A stretch of DNA of 64,000 nt from Sphingobacterium sp. (GCA_022712315.1 JALAGS010000235.1:62001-126000); one strand, 5' to 3'. Positions 36,101 to 44,933 are shown, counted from the first letter of the stretch. Notes: generated from the sequence alone by a model not told the origin. Made by a program: numbers and translations.

Positions 36101-36377
36101 ATCGGCTGTGTGGGACGATGCTTCTTTCATCCGCTTAAAAAATGTATCGCTCAGCTACGACATCTCCAAATGGACCCAAAAGATCAATATCAGCCGGGCG
36201 CTAATACAGTTCAATGCCCAGAACCTCATTACCTGGACAAACTTCAGGGGTATGGATCCCGAGATGCCCGGTTTTGACCGCACGTATCTCTCGGATGTCA
36301 ATCCTTTTGGTTCGGTGCGGAACAGCGCCACGCCATCGATGCGCACCTACACTTTTGCTGTTCAGCTTACTTTTTAA
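33132..36377 (+). CDS. SusC-like TonB-dependent receptor with STN signalling domain
   Basis: 1081 residues. Signal peptide about 1-21. Residues about 45-100 form the STN domain (VKSIEQRSDYRFVYDPHEI, FSGKGIRYQIVKNTIVLQG), which contacts the anti-sigma factor. A carboxypeptidase-like domain (TISGRVTNAAGSALEGVSI) follows at about 105-185, then LDEVVVIGYGTSSIRKNTGS, the plug with LKDADATAIYGSRGG, and the barrel. Encoded directly after the sigma/anti-sigma pair and before susD. Substrate unknown: no glycoside hydrolase is linked. Confidence 0.95.
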   Translation: MKQSVKTLLFMLMHVNGYAFSQQGDKPSDHVQFKQLVKSIEQRSDYRFVYDPHEINPDLRVDVNLTNANIPELLKQAFSGKGIRYQIVKNTIVLQGKANGKPQQTTISGRVTNAAGSALEGVSIHVKSKVASTVTDASGRFSLNGLQQDDVLLLSYVGYRSKEVKVAGGGIIDINLEIDPGNLDEVVVIGYGTSSIRKNTGSVSSVTGKEIETQPVLDPLAALQGRVAGLNIASNSGLPGSSFQVQLRGVNSLSNGSSPLYIIDGIPFSDESMNQFTSANGNQSPLSLINPRDIERIDVLKDADATAIYGSRGGNGVILITTKKGNKSGLKIDFNTNIGSGKAIRNLKMLNTAQYLEIRKEGFKNDNWTATADNAPDLLTWDQSAYSDWQKEFYGASAPFSTYQLSFSGGNEYTQYLASANFNRQGDPLPGNQNYQRGGALLNLSTQSKDQRFKLNSSFNLNLDRNNTVPTDIAQFYNLAPNYPLYDEKGDYYWFQQSLQNPAAYMERSSISKSKSLLANLSAEYAILPELVAKISVGYNLKSMDQTRLLPNAGFNPLTSAGSTASYGNSDYQSYIVEPQLNYSKTFGKHDFKFLLGGTWQQRVSEGKYLDGSSYPSDSQLGNLAAAGVIAIRNNQYADYRYQSAFGRINYAYDDRYLVNVSYRRDGSSRFGPNNKYGNFGSIGAAWVFSSEEFLKDQSILSFGKLRASWGVTGNDQIGDYQYLDTWGTGFAYQGITGLYPTRVFNPNFGWEEIKKKELGLDLGFFRDRIFLTANYYNNRSDNQLINIVLAPQTGYNSYFGNTPALIENKGWEIELSSLNIQKEKFSWKTNFNITFPSNTLLEYPGLGSSSDARRYVIGESTRIVRGFQFTGVDPQTGIAQFRDVDGDGKISDFNDYVTLGSLLPKYYGGIGNNLSYGNLSLGFLFQFVKQEGPSIGYGPQATTIGGLANLDESVLDRWQQLGDVTDVPRATANSANDANVAYRNYYRYSSAVWDDASFIRLKNVSLSYDISKWTQKINISRALIQFNAQNLITWTNFRGMDPEMPGFDRTYLSDVNPFGSVRNSATPSMRTYTFAVQLTF

Positions 36378-36406
36378 TGATCATAAAACGACTAAAGACT
36401 TATTCC

Positions 36407-37771
36407 ATGAACAAATATATCATCTACGGCCTTTTTGCGACACCATTGATAAACATATCCTGCAATAAATTTCTGGCGGTGGACCCACCCAAAACAGAAG
36501 TTGCGGCAGAGTCGGCCTTCAGCGACGAAAAGACTGCCACAGCAACCGTGGGCGGACTCTATACCAGCATGAATAACTACAATAACCAGTTCGCCAGTGG
36601 ACTGATGACCATTGTACTGTCAAGCCTGGCCGACGACTACAACTCGGCATTTACAAGTTACGATGAGTATAAGTACAATAAACTGAGTCCCGCGACCTCT
36701 TATCTCGATCGGCTCTGGTCGCAACCTTATAGCTATATCAATCACAGCAATAAGATTATTGAGGGAGTTGAAGCTTCGGCACTTAGCAGCACGGTAAAAG
36801 CGCAGCTATCGGCAGAAGCCCGTTTTACACGGGTGTTCAATTATTTTTACCTGAGCAACCTCTTCCATAAAGTGCCCTTGATAACGGATACAAAAGATCT
36901 GGATGCCAACAATAAAAAGGGGCCGGCCTCCCAAGACGAACTTTACGCCTTTATGGTGGCGGATCTAAAGAAAGCTGCCACCGATATTTCTGATAACTAT
37001 CAGGGCAATGAGCGTACCCGTCCAAACAGAAAAGCGGTTGATGCGCTATTGGCCAGGGTATATCTTTATCATGCGGACTGGGCCAATGCCGAAGAGATGG
37101 CTGACAAAGTCATCGCCGACAATCGCTATGAACTGTCGCGTGATCTAAATACTGTTTTTTTGAAAACGAGTAAAGAAGCGATCTGGCAATTACAGACCGT
37201 TAATCTTTCTACTGCCGGGGTCAACACCTGGGAAGGGTTCAGCATCGTTCCGGCAGTTGCTACGGCACGGAGTTATTATCAGGTATATGATAGTACAGTG
37301 GCGGCCTATGAAGAGAATGACTTACGTAAAACAATGTGGTTAAAGCCTTATACAGTAAGTAATAAGACACTTTATATGCCGTATAAGTACAAGGTGCGCA
37401 CGGGTACAGCTGTTACCGAATATAATACTGTACTGCGCCTTGCCGAGCAGTATCTGATCCGTGCCGAAGCGCGGCTGAACCAAAATAAATTGCAGGCAGC
37501 ACTGCAGGATATCAATCAGATCCGTGAGCGTGCTGGTCTCGCTGCGCTGCCACAAACGATGGACAAAGCGGGTATTGCCCTCGCGCTTGAAAAAGAACGC
37601 CAGCTGGAACTGCTCGGAGAATGGGGCCACCGTTGGTTTGATCTGGTCCGCACGAACAGAGCACTGCCTGTACTTTCAAAGGTCAAAACAGACTTTACTG
37701 AAAGTGACGTCAAAATACCGATTGCGAGTGCTATTTTAATAACAAATGCTAACCTCGAACAGAATGATTAA
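36407..37771 (+). CDS. SusD/RagB-like lipoprotein
   Basis: 454 residues from ATG 36407, which gives a lipoprotein signal ending NISCNKFLAVDPP; an ATG at 36377 that overlaps the susC stop is also possible. RagB/SusD motifs are present: AEARFTRVFNYFYLSNLFHKVPLI, TRPNRKAVDALLARVYLY, LRLAEQYLIRAEARLNQNKL, and EKERQLELLGEWGHRWFDLVR. It is shorter than the mannan-locus SusD. It partners the receptor just upstream. Its stop overlaps the start of the thioredoxin-like gene. Confidence 0.93.
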   Translation: MNKYIIYGLFATPLINISCNKFLAVDPPKTEVAAESAFSDEKTATATVGGLYTSMNNYNNQFASGLMTIVLSSLADDYNSAFTSYDEYKYNKLSPATSYLDRLWSQPYSYINHSNKIIEGVEASALSSTVKAQLSAEARFTRVFNYFYLSNLFHKVPLITDTKDLDANNKKGPASQDELYAFMVADLKKAATDISDNYQGNERTRPNRKAVDALLARVYLYHADWANAEEMADKVIADNRYELSRDLNTVFLKTSKEAIWQLQTVNLSTAGVNTWEGFSIVPAVATARSYYQVYDSTVAAYEENDLRKTMWLKPYTVSNKTLYMPYKYKVRTGTAVTEYNTVLRLAEQYLIRAEARLNQNKLQAALQDINQIRERAGLAALPQTMDKAGIALALEKERQLELLGEWGHRWFDLVRTNRALPVLSKVKTDFTESDVKIPIASAILITNANLEQND

Positions 37772-39680
37772 GCTATTCAAACACGTGTTGCTGCTTCTAT
37801 TGCTACAGGCAGCCTTTATATTGCAGGCGCAAGTCAGCATCCTCCCGAAAAAAGCAGCGGCTGGTGATACCGTGACCATCAGTTTTGATCCAAGTAAATC
37901 TGGGACTGTTACTAGTACAGGACCATTTTTCGTGGATTTCAATTATTCAAATTTTTATGAATTTCCGAGCCGGATGCCCATGGAGCTGGAAGGTGGACTG
38001 TGGCGTGTACGGTTTAAACTGCCTGCCTATGCCAACTTTTCCTGTTTTACGATCGCCGACAAGGACAAAAAATTTGTACAGCAGGCAAGCGATAGCAGTC
38101 AGTATGAGATCTATGTCTACAAGCAGGGGAAACTGATTGCCGGTAATTACCTGGGAAAATCCTACAGCGTACCCGTCCAGCATAAAAACTCAGATCATAT
38201 CGTTGCAATACAGGAATATTATCTCAAAAAAGAACTGAGCTTGTACCCCGACAACTATGAGGCACAACTCCGTCTGATCGTCCTGCAGATGAAAAATAGC
38301 AGTCCGGCCCGTCAAGCGCAGCTGTTGAACAAAGGCTTAGCGGTGGTGGAGAAAAAATTCAGAAGCAATCCGCTTTTTGAAGGGAATCTCAACAAGGTGA
38401 CCATGGGCTATCTGATACTCGGCCAGAACCAAAAGGTGGATTCCATCCGCCAAGTCGTGATCAACGAGTTCCCCGACAAGAAGATCGGGATATCGTATCG
38501 GCTCAATAAGTTGTTCCGTGAGCCGGACTCCACCGCTGTGGTCGCGAAGATCGGGGAGCTTCTTTCCCTCAAAACAGCCGATAATGAGGCAGCTTACGGC
38601 AGCGCTTACGAATACCTTTTTACCTACTATGTGCGGCACCGCGACAGTATACAGGCTCAGAAGTATCTTCCCCTGATTACGCGTTGGGAACAAGATCCCT
38701 ACAAATGGCGCGCTTACAATCAGTATGTGGAGCTGCTACTGGATCATAAGCTGATGCTCCACGATGCATCCAAACTCAATTTATATCTGCTCGACAGCGT
38801 GGCGGCATACCCCGTAAGTTTAATCCGCTATTTCCCGGAAACAGGTTATCTGGTTGCCCATGATCCGGCCAGGGCCGATAAGCTTACTGCGATAAAAGCT
38901 GAAATTATGGCCAATCAGGGACTGATAAGCGCGCAGTTAAATCGGCCCGAAGATGCCCGAGAATGGTTTTCCAAAAGCATCCCTACACTCAGATCGGCGG
39001 CACTACTAAGGGCCATTGCCATGCAGTATCAGCGGTGGAATGATATAGACAGTGCGATACCGGTATTGGAAGCAGCCTATCGTTATGCCCCTTTTGACCC
39101 TCAAATCAGACAGCTACTGGACAGCACGATCGAGAAAAGAGGTATTGACAACGTCGCGGAAAGACATGCCTATTTTAGCAAACTTGACAGGCAATGGAAA
39201 CAGGAATATTACCAGGAGTTCCAGAAAATAATAGGGAATGCGCCATTTCCAAAGGACTTGAGTATAGTGGATATGGGCAAGAAACCATTAGTTCAGGCGG
39301 AACTCATAGACAAGGTTGTCATCATTGATTTTTGGGCTACTTGGTGCAAACCTTGTATTGCTTCTTTTCCTTATTTACATCAGGTGTACAAAAAATATGC
39401 GAGCGACCCTCAGGTGAAATTTGTTGTGCTCAATTCGGGAAGTGGAAATAGTTGGGACGATGCCTACAAATGGGCTCAGGATAATACGGAGTTTGACTTT
39501 CCATTTTATTACAACCAAGATAAAAAGCTCAGCAGCAAGCTGGAAATAACTTCAATTCCGACGACATTGATCCTAGACAAAAAAGGAAATATACGTTTTC
39601 GAAAGGTGGGCTTTGAAGGTGAAAAGCTGCTGCAGAGCCTCGATGCCATGATCGAATACCTAAAGGAATTGGAACAGTAA
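37764..39680 (+). CDS. TlpA-like periplasmic thioredoxin-fold protein with large N-terminal region
   Basis: 638 residues from ATG 37764, whose ATGATTAA overlaps the susD stop; an ATG at 37746 is possible. Signal peptide ends near FILQAQ. Residues about 25-130 look like a beta-sandwich, and 130-480 are mostly helical repeats (TPR-like, for example PEDAREWFSKSIPTLRSAALLRAIA). The C-terminal about 140 residues are a TlpA/ResA thioredoxin domain with Cys528 and Cys531 in WATWCKPCI and the cis-Pro loop SIPTTLI. It would reduce or isomerise disulfides in the periplasm. Coupling to a SusCD pair suggests a Cys-containing protein or peptide ligand; that is inference. Confidence 0.85.
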   Translation: MIKLFKHVLLLLLLQAAFILQAQVSILPKKAAAGDTVTISFDPSKSGTVTSTGPFFVDFNYSNFYEFPSRMPMELEGGLWRVRFKLPAYANFSCFTIADKDKKFVQQASDSSQYEIYVYKQGKLIAGNYLGKSYSVPVQHKNSDHIVAIQEYYLKKELSLYPDNYEAQLRLIVLQMKNSSPARQAQLLNKGLAVVEKKFRSNPLFEGNLNKVTMGYLILGQNQKVDSIRQVVINEFPDKKIGISYRLNKLFREPDSTAVVAKIGELLSLKTADNEAAYGSAYEYLFTYYVRHRDSIQAQKYLPLITRWEQDPYKWRAYNQYVELLLDHKLMLHDASKLNLYLLDSVAAYPVSLIRYFPETGYLVAHDPARADKLTAIKAEIMANQGLISAQLNRPEDAREWFSKSIPTLRSAALLRAIAMQYQRWNDIDSAIPVLEAAYRYAPFDPQIRQLLDSTIEKRGIDNVAERHAYFSKLDRQWKQEYYQEFQKIIGNAPFPKDLSIVDMGKKPLVQAELIDKVVIIDFWATWCKPCIASFPYLHQVYKKYASDPQVKFVVLNSGSGNSWDDAYKWAQDNTEFDFPFYYNQDKKLSSKLEITSIPTTLILDKKGNIRFRKVGFEGEKLLQSLDAMIEYLKELEQ

Positions 39681-39740
39681 TGCGCTGTTTTTAACAGCAG
39701 TCAGCTCACCTGCGCCTGATGCAGGTAAAGGAATAAAAAA

Positions 39741-39759
39741 AGCAGCGCAGATGGCTGCT
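39741..39759 (-). terminator. Terminator of the small membrane protein gene at 39810
   Basis: On the minus strand AGCAGC (39759-39754) pairs with GCTGCT (39746-39741), followed by seven T and ATT. It lies about 50 bases past the stop of the leftward gene. Confidence 0.55.
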
Positions 39760-39809
39760 GTCCTGGAGCTATTTATCTTAGTGTATCAATGAGGTTTTGC
39801 ATCACTACC

Positions 39810-40106
39810 TCATTGATGTCTGTTGCCTTTATGGTAATAAGAAATATTTTTGTTGATTCCTTGCTGTGCATCATTTCTATCGGGTGATGCCATTGCGGGA
39901 GCATACTGCAGCGATACAATATCAGTGGTGTCGATTTCGGGCATCTTAAGCGGGCGGTACCAAGAAGGTGGGTTTGTGAGGCTGCCCGTGTTTTTGCGAT
40001 CTGTCTGTTCAGTTGATTCTTGTACAGAACGTTGTTTCCAGCGTCTATATACGAGCAGTGCTGCTCCAGCAACTGCCGTGATAACGAGTCCGATTTGTGC
40101 TTTCAT
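39810..40106 (-). CDS. Small membrane-anchored hypothetical protein
   Basis: 98 residues. One N-terminal membrane segment (IGLVITAVAGAALLVYRRW), then a polar, Ser/Pro/Asp-rich tail (TDRKNTGSLTNPPSWYRP, MASPDRNDAQQGINKN). A purine-rich AAGAAGAA precedes the ATG closely. No family is recognised. An overlapping frame on the same strand is longer at its 3' end but lacks the ribosome site and the membrane segment. Likely a short monocistronic gene with the terminator at 39741-39759. Confidence 0.55.
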   Translation of the reverse strand: MKAQIGLVITAVAGAALLVYRRWKQRSVQESTEQTDRKNTGSLTNPPSWYRPLKMPEIDTTDIVSLQYAPAMASPDRNDAQQGINKNISYYHKGNRHQ

Positions 40107-40166
40107 TTCTTCTTTTTTAAGAATTGAACAAAGTTCCCCTCAAAAAAGTTCAACAAAAAACAAATC

Positions 40167-40198
40167 AGCTATTTCTGGCATAGGTGCCAGAAATAGCT
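40167..40198. terminator. Strong hairpin, possible orphan terminator
   Basis: Perfect 14-bp stem AGCTATTTCTGGCA (40167-40180) with its complement (40185-40198), 4-nt loop, then TTTTTA on the + strand. No rightward gene ends here, so what it terminates is unclear. Confidence 0.6.
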
Positions 40199-40538
40199 TT
40201 TTATAAATCGATCGTCATAAGGTAAAGTGATGACAGCAACTTCGGAAATTACGACGACCGCTTAATCACAGCCCCATGAATTTAAAAGGTTCTGCTTTTT
40301 TGAGGTGCCCATTGCTCAGTCCAGTGTAAGTTTTGTTTTCTTGCTAAATCAAATTTTATGTGATTTAATATTAAATTAATAGACTTTTGGTGATAATAGA
40401 GCCGTAGCCTTTGTTAAAGGCATGAGCGGGAAAATTCCAGTAATTGGAAAAATGGGTTAAAAAATTTATGAAGCTTATTTTGTGCTTGCTAAAAATGGCT
40501 GTTAATTTGAATGGTGTAGAAGTTTATTGAAAGTTCAT

Positions 40539-40546
40539 TATTTTTG
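40539..40546 (+). promoter_or_regulatory. -7 box for the DinB-like gene
   Basis: TATTTTTG fits TAnnTTTG, 71 bases before the ATG. An inverted repeat CAGTTTT-cttgc-AAAACTG (40575-40593) follows in the presumed leader and may be an operator. Confidence 0.4.
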
Positions 40547-40617
40547 ACTGACATGGTTTTCTTGATCACTGATACAGTTTTCTTGCAAAACTGTTTATAA
40601 TAAATAAACTTCAATAC

Positions 40618-41076
40618 ATGGAATCACTCTTTAGCGCATGGAAAACGAGCAGAATGGCTTACCTCAGGTTTTTTGAAAACTATTCATTGGAGCAGCTCAA
40701 TTATATCCCAAAAGGTTTCAGCAACAATCTGATATGGAATATCGGGCACATCATTGCCACGCAGCATAAATTGATTTATATCGGATCTGAGGCAAAAGGG
40801 CATATTCCCGATGAAATCTTTAACCGGTATCAGTCGGGAACGAGGCCGACAGTCCCCGTATCCCAACAGGAGGCCGACTTGTTGAAAAGCTTGCTTATTG
40901 AGCAAATAGAACCGACGATCCGTGATTTTAATAACAAAAAATTTGTCAGCTATCAGGAACGGACCACCGGGACAGGATTTCATCTCACTTCGATATACGA
41001 CGCCTTCGAGTGGAACAATTTTCATGAAGGACTTCATCTAGGCTATATGATGAGCATTCGGAAGTTTATAGGGTAG
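40618..41076 (+). CDS. DinB-family protein
   Basis: 152 residues with the four-helix bundle pattern of DinB/YfiT-like proteins. Possible metal ligands are His in NLIWNIGHIIATQHKL and His in WNNFHEGLHLGYMMSIRKF, which is the usual three-His arrangement. Family members bind a divalent metal, and some transfer bacillithiol or other thiols; most are of unknown function. The gene stands alone with its own terminator at 41115-41138. Confidence 0.85.
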   Translation: MESLFSAWKTSRMAYLRFFENYSLEQLNYIPKGFSNNLIWNIGHIIATQHKLIYIGSEAKGHIPDEIFNRYQSGTRPTVPVSQQEADLLKSLLIEQIEPTIRDFNNKKFVSYQERTTGTGFHLTSIYDAFEWNNFHEGLHLGYMMSIRKFIG

Positions 41077-41114
41077 CTATACGAACTAAAGAACTTCGGC
41101 AGTCCAGTATAAAG

Positions 41115-41138
41115 GAAGCACAGAGATGACTGTGCTTC
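41115..41138 (+). terminator. Terminator of the DinB-like gene
   Basis: 9-bp stem GAAGCACAG (41115-41123) and CTGTGCTTC (41130-41138), 6-nt loop, then eight T. Confidence 0.9.
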
Positions 41139-41305
41139 TTTTTTTTGCGCCCTTTTAATTTAGATAGTAGAAAAGCCTGCTAAATGTTTGATTCGGCACA
41201 GAGCGTATTTGATGAGCCATTGCCAACTGGAGCCGGGATAAAGTGGACGCTTTGATCCACTATATATCGTTCACGAAAGAGGAGGCATTTCTGTAATATA
41301 AAAAA

Positions 41306-41349
41306 TACGAAAACGTTATAGTTAAATTACGAAAACGTTGTAGTTAAAT
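41306..41349 (+). repeat. Two tandem 22-bp repeats, candidate operators
   Basis: Copies at 41306-41327 and 41328-41349 differ in one base. Each begins TACGAAAACGTT and contains the palindrome AACGTT, typical of LacI-type and related operators. The period is about two helical turns, which would place two dimers on one face of the DNA. Confidence 0.7.
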
Positions 41350-41432
41350 TTTGGCTCCTGTGATTTTTAGGAGATTTTGTAGCAACTCCATCGCCAACAT
41401 CACCCCATTGTTAATTTTTTATATCGAAAATC

Positions 41433-41455
41433 GTGTTATTGAGACAAAATAACAC
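41433..41455 (+). terminator. Terminator-like hairpin in the susC leader, possible attenuator
   Basis: GTGTTATT (41433-41440) and AATAACAC (41448-41455), 7-nt loop, followed by six T. It lies after the tandem repeats and 121 bases before the susC start. The upstream DinB gene already has its own terminator. Confidence 0.5.
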
Positions 41456-41576
41456 TTTTTTGATACGATCTAGTTCTGTTTTTCTTATTGCTAATCTTCA
41501 CTTTTACAGTTAAAATTCCTTTATCAAAGGGAGCCAATTATAAAATTACTAAATCACCCATAGTGAATATTTCTTT

Positions 41577-44500
41577 ATGAGAAACAATTGTAAACTAAAA
41601 CAAAGCCGCTTTTATGGCTTCGGCACTGGCAAATGGATACCCTGTTCCTGCCTGCTTTGTCTGGTCGCTCTGGCTAGTCCTGCCGCTGCATCAAAAGCCA
41701 ATGTACCCCTGATTTCGACGGCAAACGGGACGGTACAGAACCGCGAAATCACAGGTAAAATATCGGATGGCAATGGGCAGCCCCTGGCCTCCGTTACGGT
41801 CAGTGTGCTGGGCAGCAAGGTAAGCACGGCCTCAAAAGCTGATGGTACGTATACCATTTCGGTGCCGCTCGAAGCAAAAAAACTGGTGTTCAAACTGTTG
41901 GGCTACAAGAGCCAGGAAGTCGACCTTACCCCATCCAAGGTCGTTAATGTCGTCCTCAGTTCGTCGGCCGATGAGCTGGACGAAGTAGTAGTGGTGGGCT
42001 ACGGTACTATGCGCAAAAAGGATCTGACAGGTTCCGTGACGCAGATCCATCCAGACCGTATTGCCAATGAAAACCCCAAAACCGTACAGGATATCCTCCG
42101 CGGATCGGCAGGACTGAATATCGGTTACGATGCCTCGGCAAAAGGGGGCGGCTCCATCGAAGTGCGGGGTAAACGCTCGGTCTACGATAGCAACAGCGGG
42201 CACAACAACCCCTTGCTGGTACTCGATGGCATGATTTTCTACGGTGAGCTTTCTGAAATCAATCCGGATGACATCGAGCAGATTGATGTGCTAAAAGATG
42301 CTTCGGCTGCGGCTATCTACGGTTCGAAAGCGGCTAGTGGCGTGATTATCATTAGCACAAAAAAAGGGAAACAGGGGAAACCGACGATCAATATGACCAT
42401 GAATGCCGGCGCAACGCAACTGAGCGAATACCGCAAAAGATTCAGCCCAGAAGCTTACTTGCAGCACCGCGAGGACTGGTATACCAAAAATACCTATGGC
42501 GTCAATCCGACAACAGGTCTATATGAGGCTTACCAGACACGGGACGATAACGGCAATCTCACCGTGCCTTATGGCTTTTACTTCAACCCGGGACAGCTGC
42601 CTTCGTCTTTATCGCTGGATTCCTGGCGCGCGCAGTCGACCAACGAGGACGGGGAGTCCGATCGCAGCATTTGGGGCCGCCGCTTGGGGCTACAGGGAAA
42701 TGCCCTGCAGAATTTTTTGGATGGAAAGACGGTCGACTGGGGCGATCATACCTTCCGCACGGGCTTTAACCAGGATTACAACGCGAGCATCAGCGGCGCG
42801 AGCGACCGCGTCAATTATTACTTGTCCATGGGCTACCTCAAAAATGAGGGAACTGTTGTCAGCGATACCTACAAGGCTGTGCGGGCAAACATGAAGATCA
42901 ATGCGCATGTGACCAACTGGCTAGAATTGGGTGCCAATGTGAATTTTCAGGATCGCTCCGACGGCAATATGGACATTGATATCGACCAGACATTGCGCAA
43001 CAGCCCTTACGCCGATTATGCCGATGCCAGTGGCAATCCTTTACAATATCCGCTCAGTGAGCAGTTTAGCCAACGGGGGTATAATTATGATTTTCAGCGG
43101 AAATACCTGGAGCTGGACAAGGGCTATACGGTCTTCAATTCTATTTTCAATGCGAAAATAAAACTACCCTTTAACATTACTTATTCCTTTAACGCTTCAC
43201 CGCGCCTGCAGTATTTCCACGACCGTTACTTTATGTCGGCCGAACTGCCAGGTTCTAATCCTGCCGACCGGGGTGCGAACCGCGAGCAGACCAAACGTTT
43301 CGACTGGTCGCTCAACAACACCATCAGCTGGGAACAGACCTTTGCGGACAAGCATCGCCTGATGGTAACCTTGGTACAGGAGGCGGAGGAACAGCAGTCC
43401 TGGAAAGACCGCATTGAAGCACGCAATATTTTACCTTCGGATGCACTTGGCTTTCACAATACCAAAAATGGTTCGAAGGAAAACAGCTCCTTTGATAGTT
43501 ACGATACCCATCAGACAGCGGATGCCTTGCTGGCCCGTTTATTTTATTCCTACGATGACCGTTATATGCTGACGACTTCGATCCGCCGGGATGGCTATTC
43601 GGCTTTTGGAACGTCCAATCCTTATGCGACTTTCCCCTCTGTGGCGCTGGCCTGGAATTTTACCAAAGAGAAATTCTTCAAATGGACGGATGTAATGGAT
43701 TATGGCAAGCTGCGTGTTTCCTACGGTAAAAATGGAAATCGGCAGCTGGCAGATCCTAATCTGGCGCTCGCCAACCTGTATTCGGGTAGTGGCAAGATGC
43801 ATGGCTACCTCAACTCGGCGGGTGAACTGGTCCAATACCGCTACCTGATGGTAGACCGTCTGGCTAACCCGAACTTGCAATGGGAAAAAACTACAGCATG
43901 GAACTTTGGGCTGGATTTTGGTTTCCTAAAAAACCGTATTTCGGGTACCCTCGAATATTACCTGATGCAGACCCACGACATGATCATGGAGCAAAAGCTG
44001 CCCAATTTTACAGGATTCAGCAGCATCACCACCAACCTGGGGCAAGTGGATAATAAGGGGATTGAATTGACCTTAAATACCGTCAACTTGAAAAAGGAAA
44101 ATCTGCAATGGTCTACCACCTTTAATTTTGCGTACAATAAGAATCAGATTGTACATCTCTATAAGAACTACCAGGATGTACTGGATGCCAATGGAAATGT
44201 GGTTGGCCGCAAAGAAATGGACGAAATTTCGAATGGCTGGTTTATCGGGCAGCCTATCGGCGCGATCTGGAATTACCAGGTTACGGGCATCTGGCAGGCC
44301 AATGAAGCTGCAGAAGCCGCTAAATATGGGCAGGCTCCTGGTGATCCGAAAGTGGCCAATGTATATACAGCAGATGATGCCGTGAATGGGGATAGCAGAA
44401 AGCCTGTGTATAATAATAACGATAAGGTCTTTCTGGGACAGACGGATCCGCGTTTCCGCTGGTCGATGCGCAATGAGTTTACGCTATGGAAGGATCTAAG

Positions 44501-44933
44501 CTTTTCGTTTAATATTTATTCATACATGGGGCACAAAAGCTTGTCGGGCAATTACCTGAACAACGACGATGATGGCGGGCGCATGGCTTATGGGCTGGCC
44601 AATCTGCCAGCAAAGGAATACTGGACGCCAGATAATCCAACGGACCGCTATGGCCGTATCGAGGCTAAGGGACCGATCGGCGCGGAGGGCGCTGCGCGGC
44701 TGTATGACCGCTCGTTTATCCGGCTCGACAATATTTCGGTAGGCTATACGTTACCAACAGCCTTGACCTCCAAGTATAACCTCAATCGGGTGAAGCTGTA
44801 TGGGACGGTGCGCAATGTGGCCACCTGGACCAAAGAATGGGAATACGGCGATCCGGAGACTTTCCATCCCGACAACAACCCGAGTGGATGGGCCTCAAGG
44901 GTCTTTACTTTCGGTGTGAACTTATCTTTATAA
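41577..44933 (+). CDS. SusC-like TonB-dependent receptor of the GH105 locus
   Basis: 1118 residues, at the long end for SusC. The signal peptide is long, with a basic n-region (about 1-39, ending ASPAAASK). The carboxypeptidase-like domain is about 55-132 (REITGKISDGNGQPLASVTV), then DELDEVVVVGYGTMRKKDLTGS, plug with DIEQIDVLKDASAAAIYGSKAA, and barrel closing GVNLSL. No STN domain. Forms a pair with the SusD 20 bases downstream. GH105 behind it suggests uptake of unsaturated glycuronide-containing oligosaccharides, such as pectin fragments or related acidic glycans. Confidence 0.94.
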   Translation: MRNNCKLKQSRFYGFGTGKWIPCSCLLCLVALASPAAASKANVPLISTANGTVQNREITGKISDGNGQPLASVTVSVLGSKVSTASKADGTYTISVPLEAKKLVFKLLGYKSQEVDLTPSKVVNVVLSSSADELDEVVVVGYGTMRKKDLTGSVTQIHPDRIANENPKTVQDILRGSAGLNIGYDASAKGGGSIEVRGKRSVYDSNSGHNNPLLVLDGMIFYGELSEINPDDIEQIDVLKDASAAAIYGSKAASGVIIISTKKGKQGKPTINMTMNAGATQLSEYRKRFSPEAYLQHREDWYTKNTYGVNPTTGLYEAYQTRDDNGNLTVPYGFYFNPGQLPSSLSLDSWRAQSTNEDGESDRSIWGRRLGLQGNALQNFLDGKTVDWGDHTFRTGFNQDYNASISGASDRVNYYLSMGYLKNEGTVVSDTYKAVRANMKINAHVTNWLELGANVNFQDRSDGNMDIDIDQTLRNSPYADYADASGNPLQYPLSEQFSQRGYNYDFQRKYLELDKGYTVFNSIFNAKIKLPFNITYSFNASPRLQYFHDRYFMSAELPGSNPADRGANREQTKRFDWSLNNTISWEQTFADKHRLMVTLVQEAEEQQSWKDRIEARNILPSDALGFHNTKNGSKENSSFDSYDTHQTADALLARLFYSYDDRYMLTTSIRRDGYSAFGTSNPYATFPSVALAWNFTKEKFFKWTDVMDYGKLRVSYGKNGNRQLADPNLALANLYSGSGKMHGYLNSAGELVQYRYLMVDRLANPNLQWEKTTAWNFGLDFGFLKNRISGTLEYYLMQTHDMIMEQKLPNFTGFSSITTNLGQVDNKGIELTLNTVNLKKENLQWSTTFNFAYNKNQIVHLYKNYQDVLDANGNVVGRKEMDEISNGWFIGQPIGAIWNYQVTGIWQANEAAEAAKYGQAPGDPKVANVYTADDAVNGDSRKPVYNNNDKVFLGQTDPRFRWSMRNEFTLWKDLSFSFNIYSYMGHKSLSGNYLNNDDDGGRMAYGLANLPAKEYWTPDNPTDRYGRIEAKGPIGAEGAARLYDRSFIRLDNISVGYTLPTALTSKYNLNRVKLYGTVRNVATWTKEWEYGDPETFHPDNNPSGWASRVFTFGVNLSL

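Larger units (their letters stand above)
40107..40617. other. Intergenic region upstream of the DinB-like gene
   Basis: 511 bases without a supported gene. It holds a strong hairpin (40167-40198), a -7 box (40539-40546), two related 17-mers (40548-40564 and 40569-40585; CTGA and GTTTTCTTG conserved), and an inverted repeat at 40575-40593. Confidence 0.5.
41077..41576. other. Long regulatory intergenic region before the third SusC
   Basis: 500 bases without a gene. Contents in order: terminator of the DinB-like gene, tandem 22-bp repeats (41306-41349), and a terminator-like hairpin (41433-41455) ahead of susC. Confidence 0.55.

Noticed and set aside
39773..40072. Longer overlapping open frame on the minus strand in the region of the small membrane protein
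   Set aside because: No ribosome site, no membrane segment and mixed low-complexity composition; the frame at 39810-40106 is better supported.
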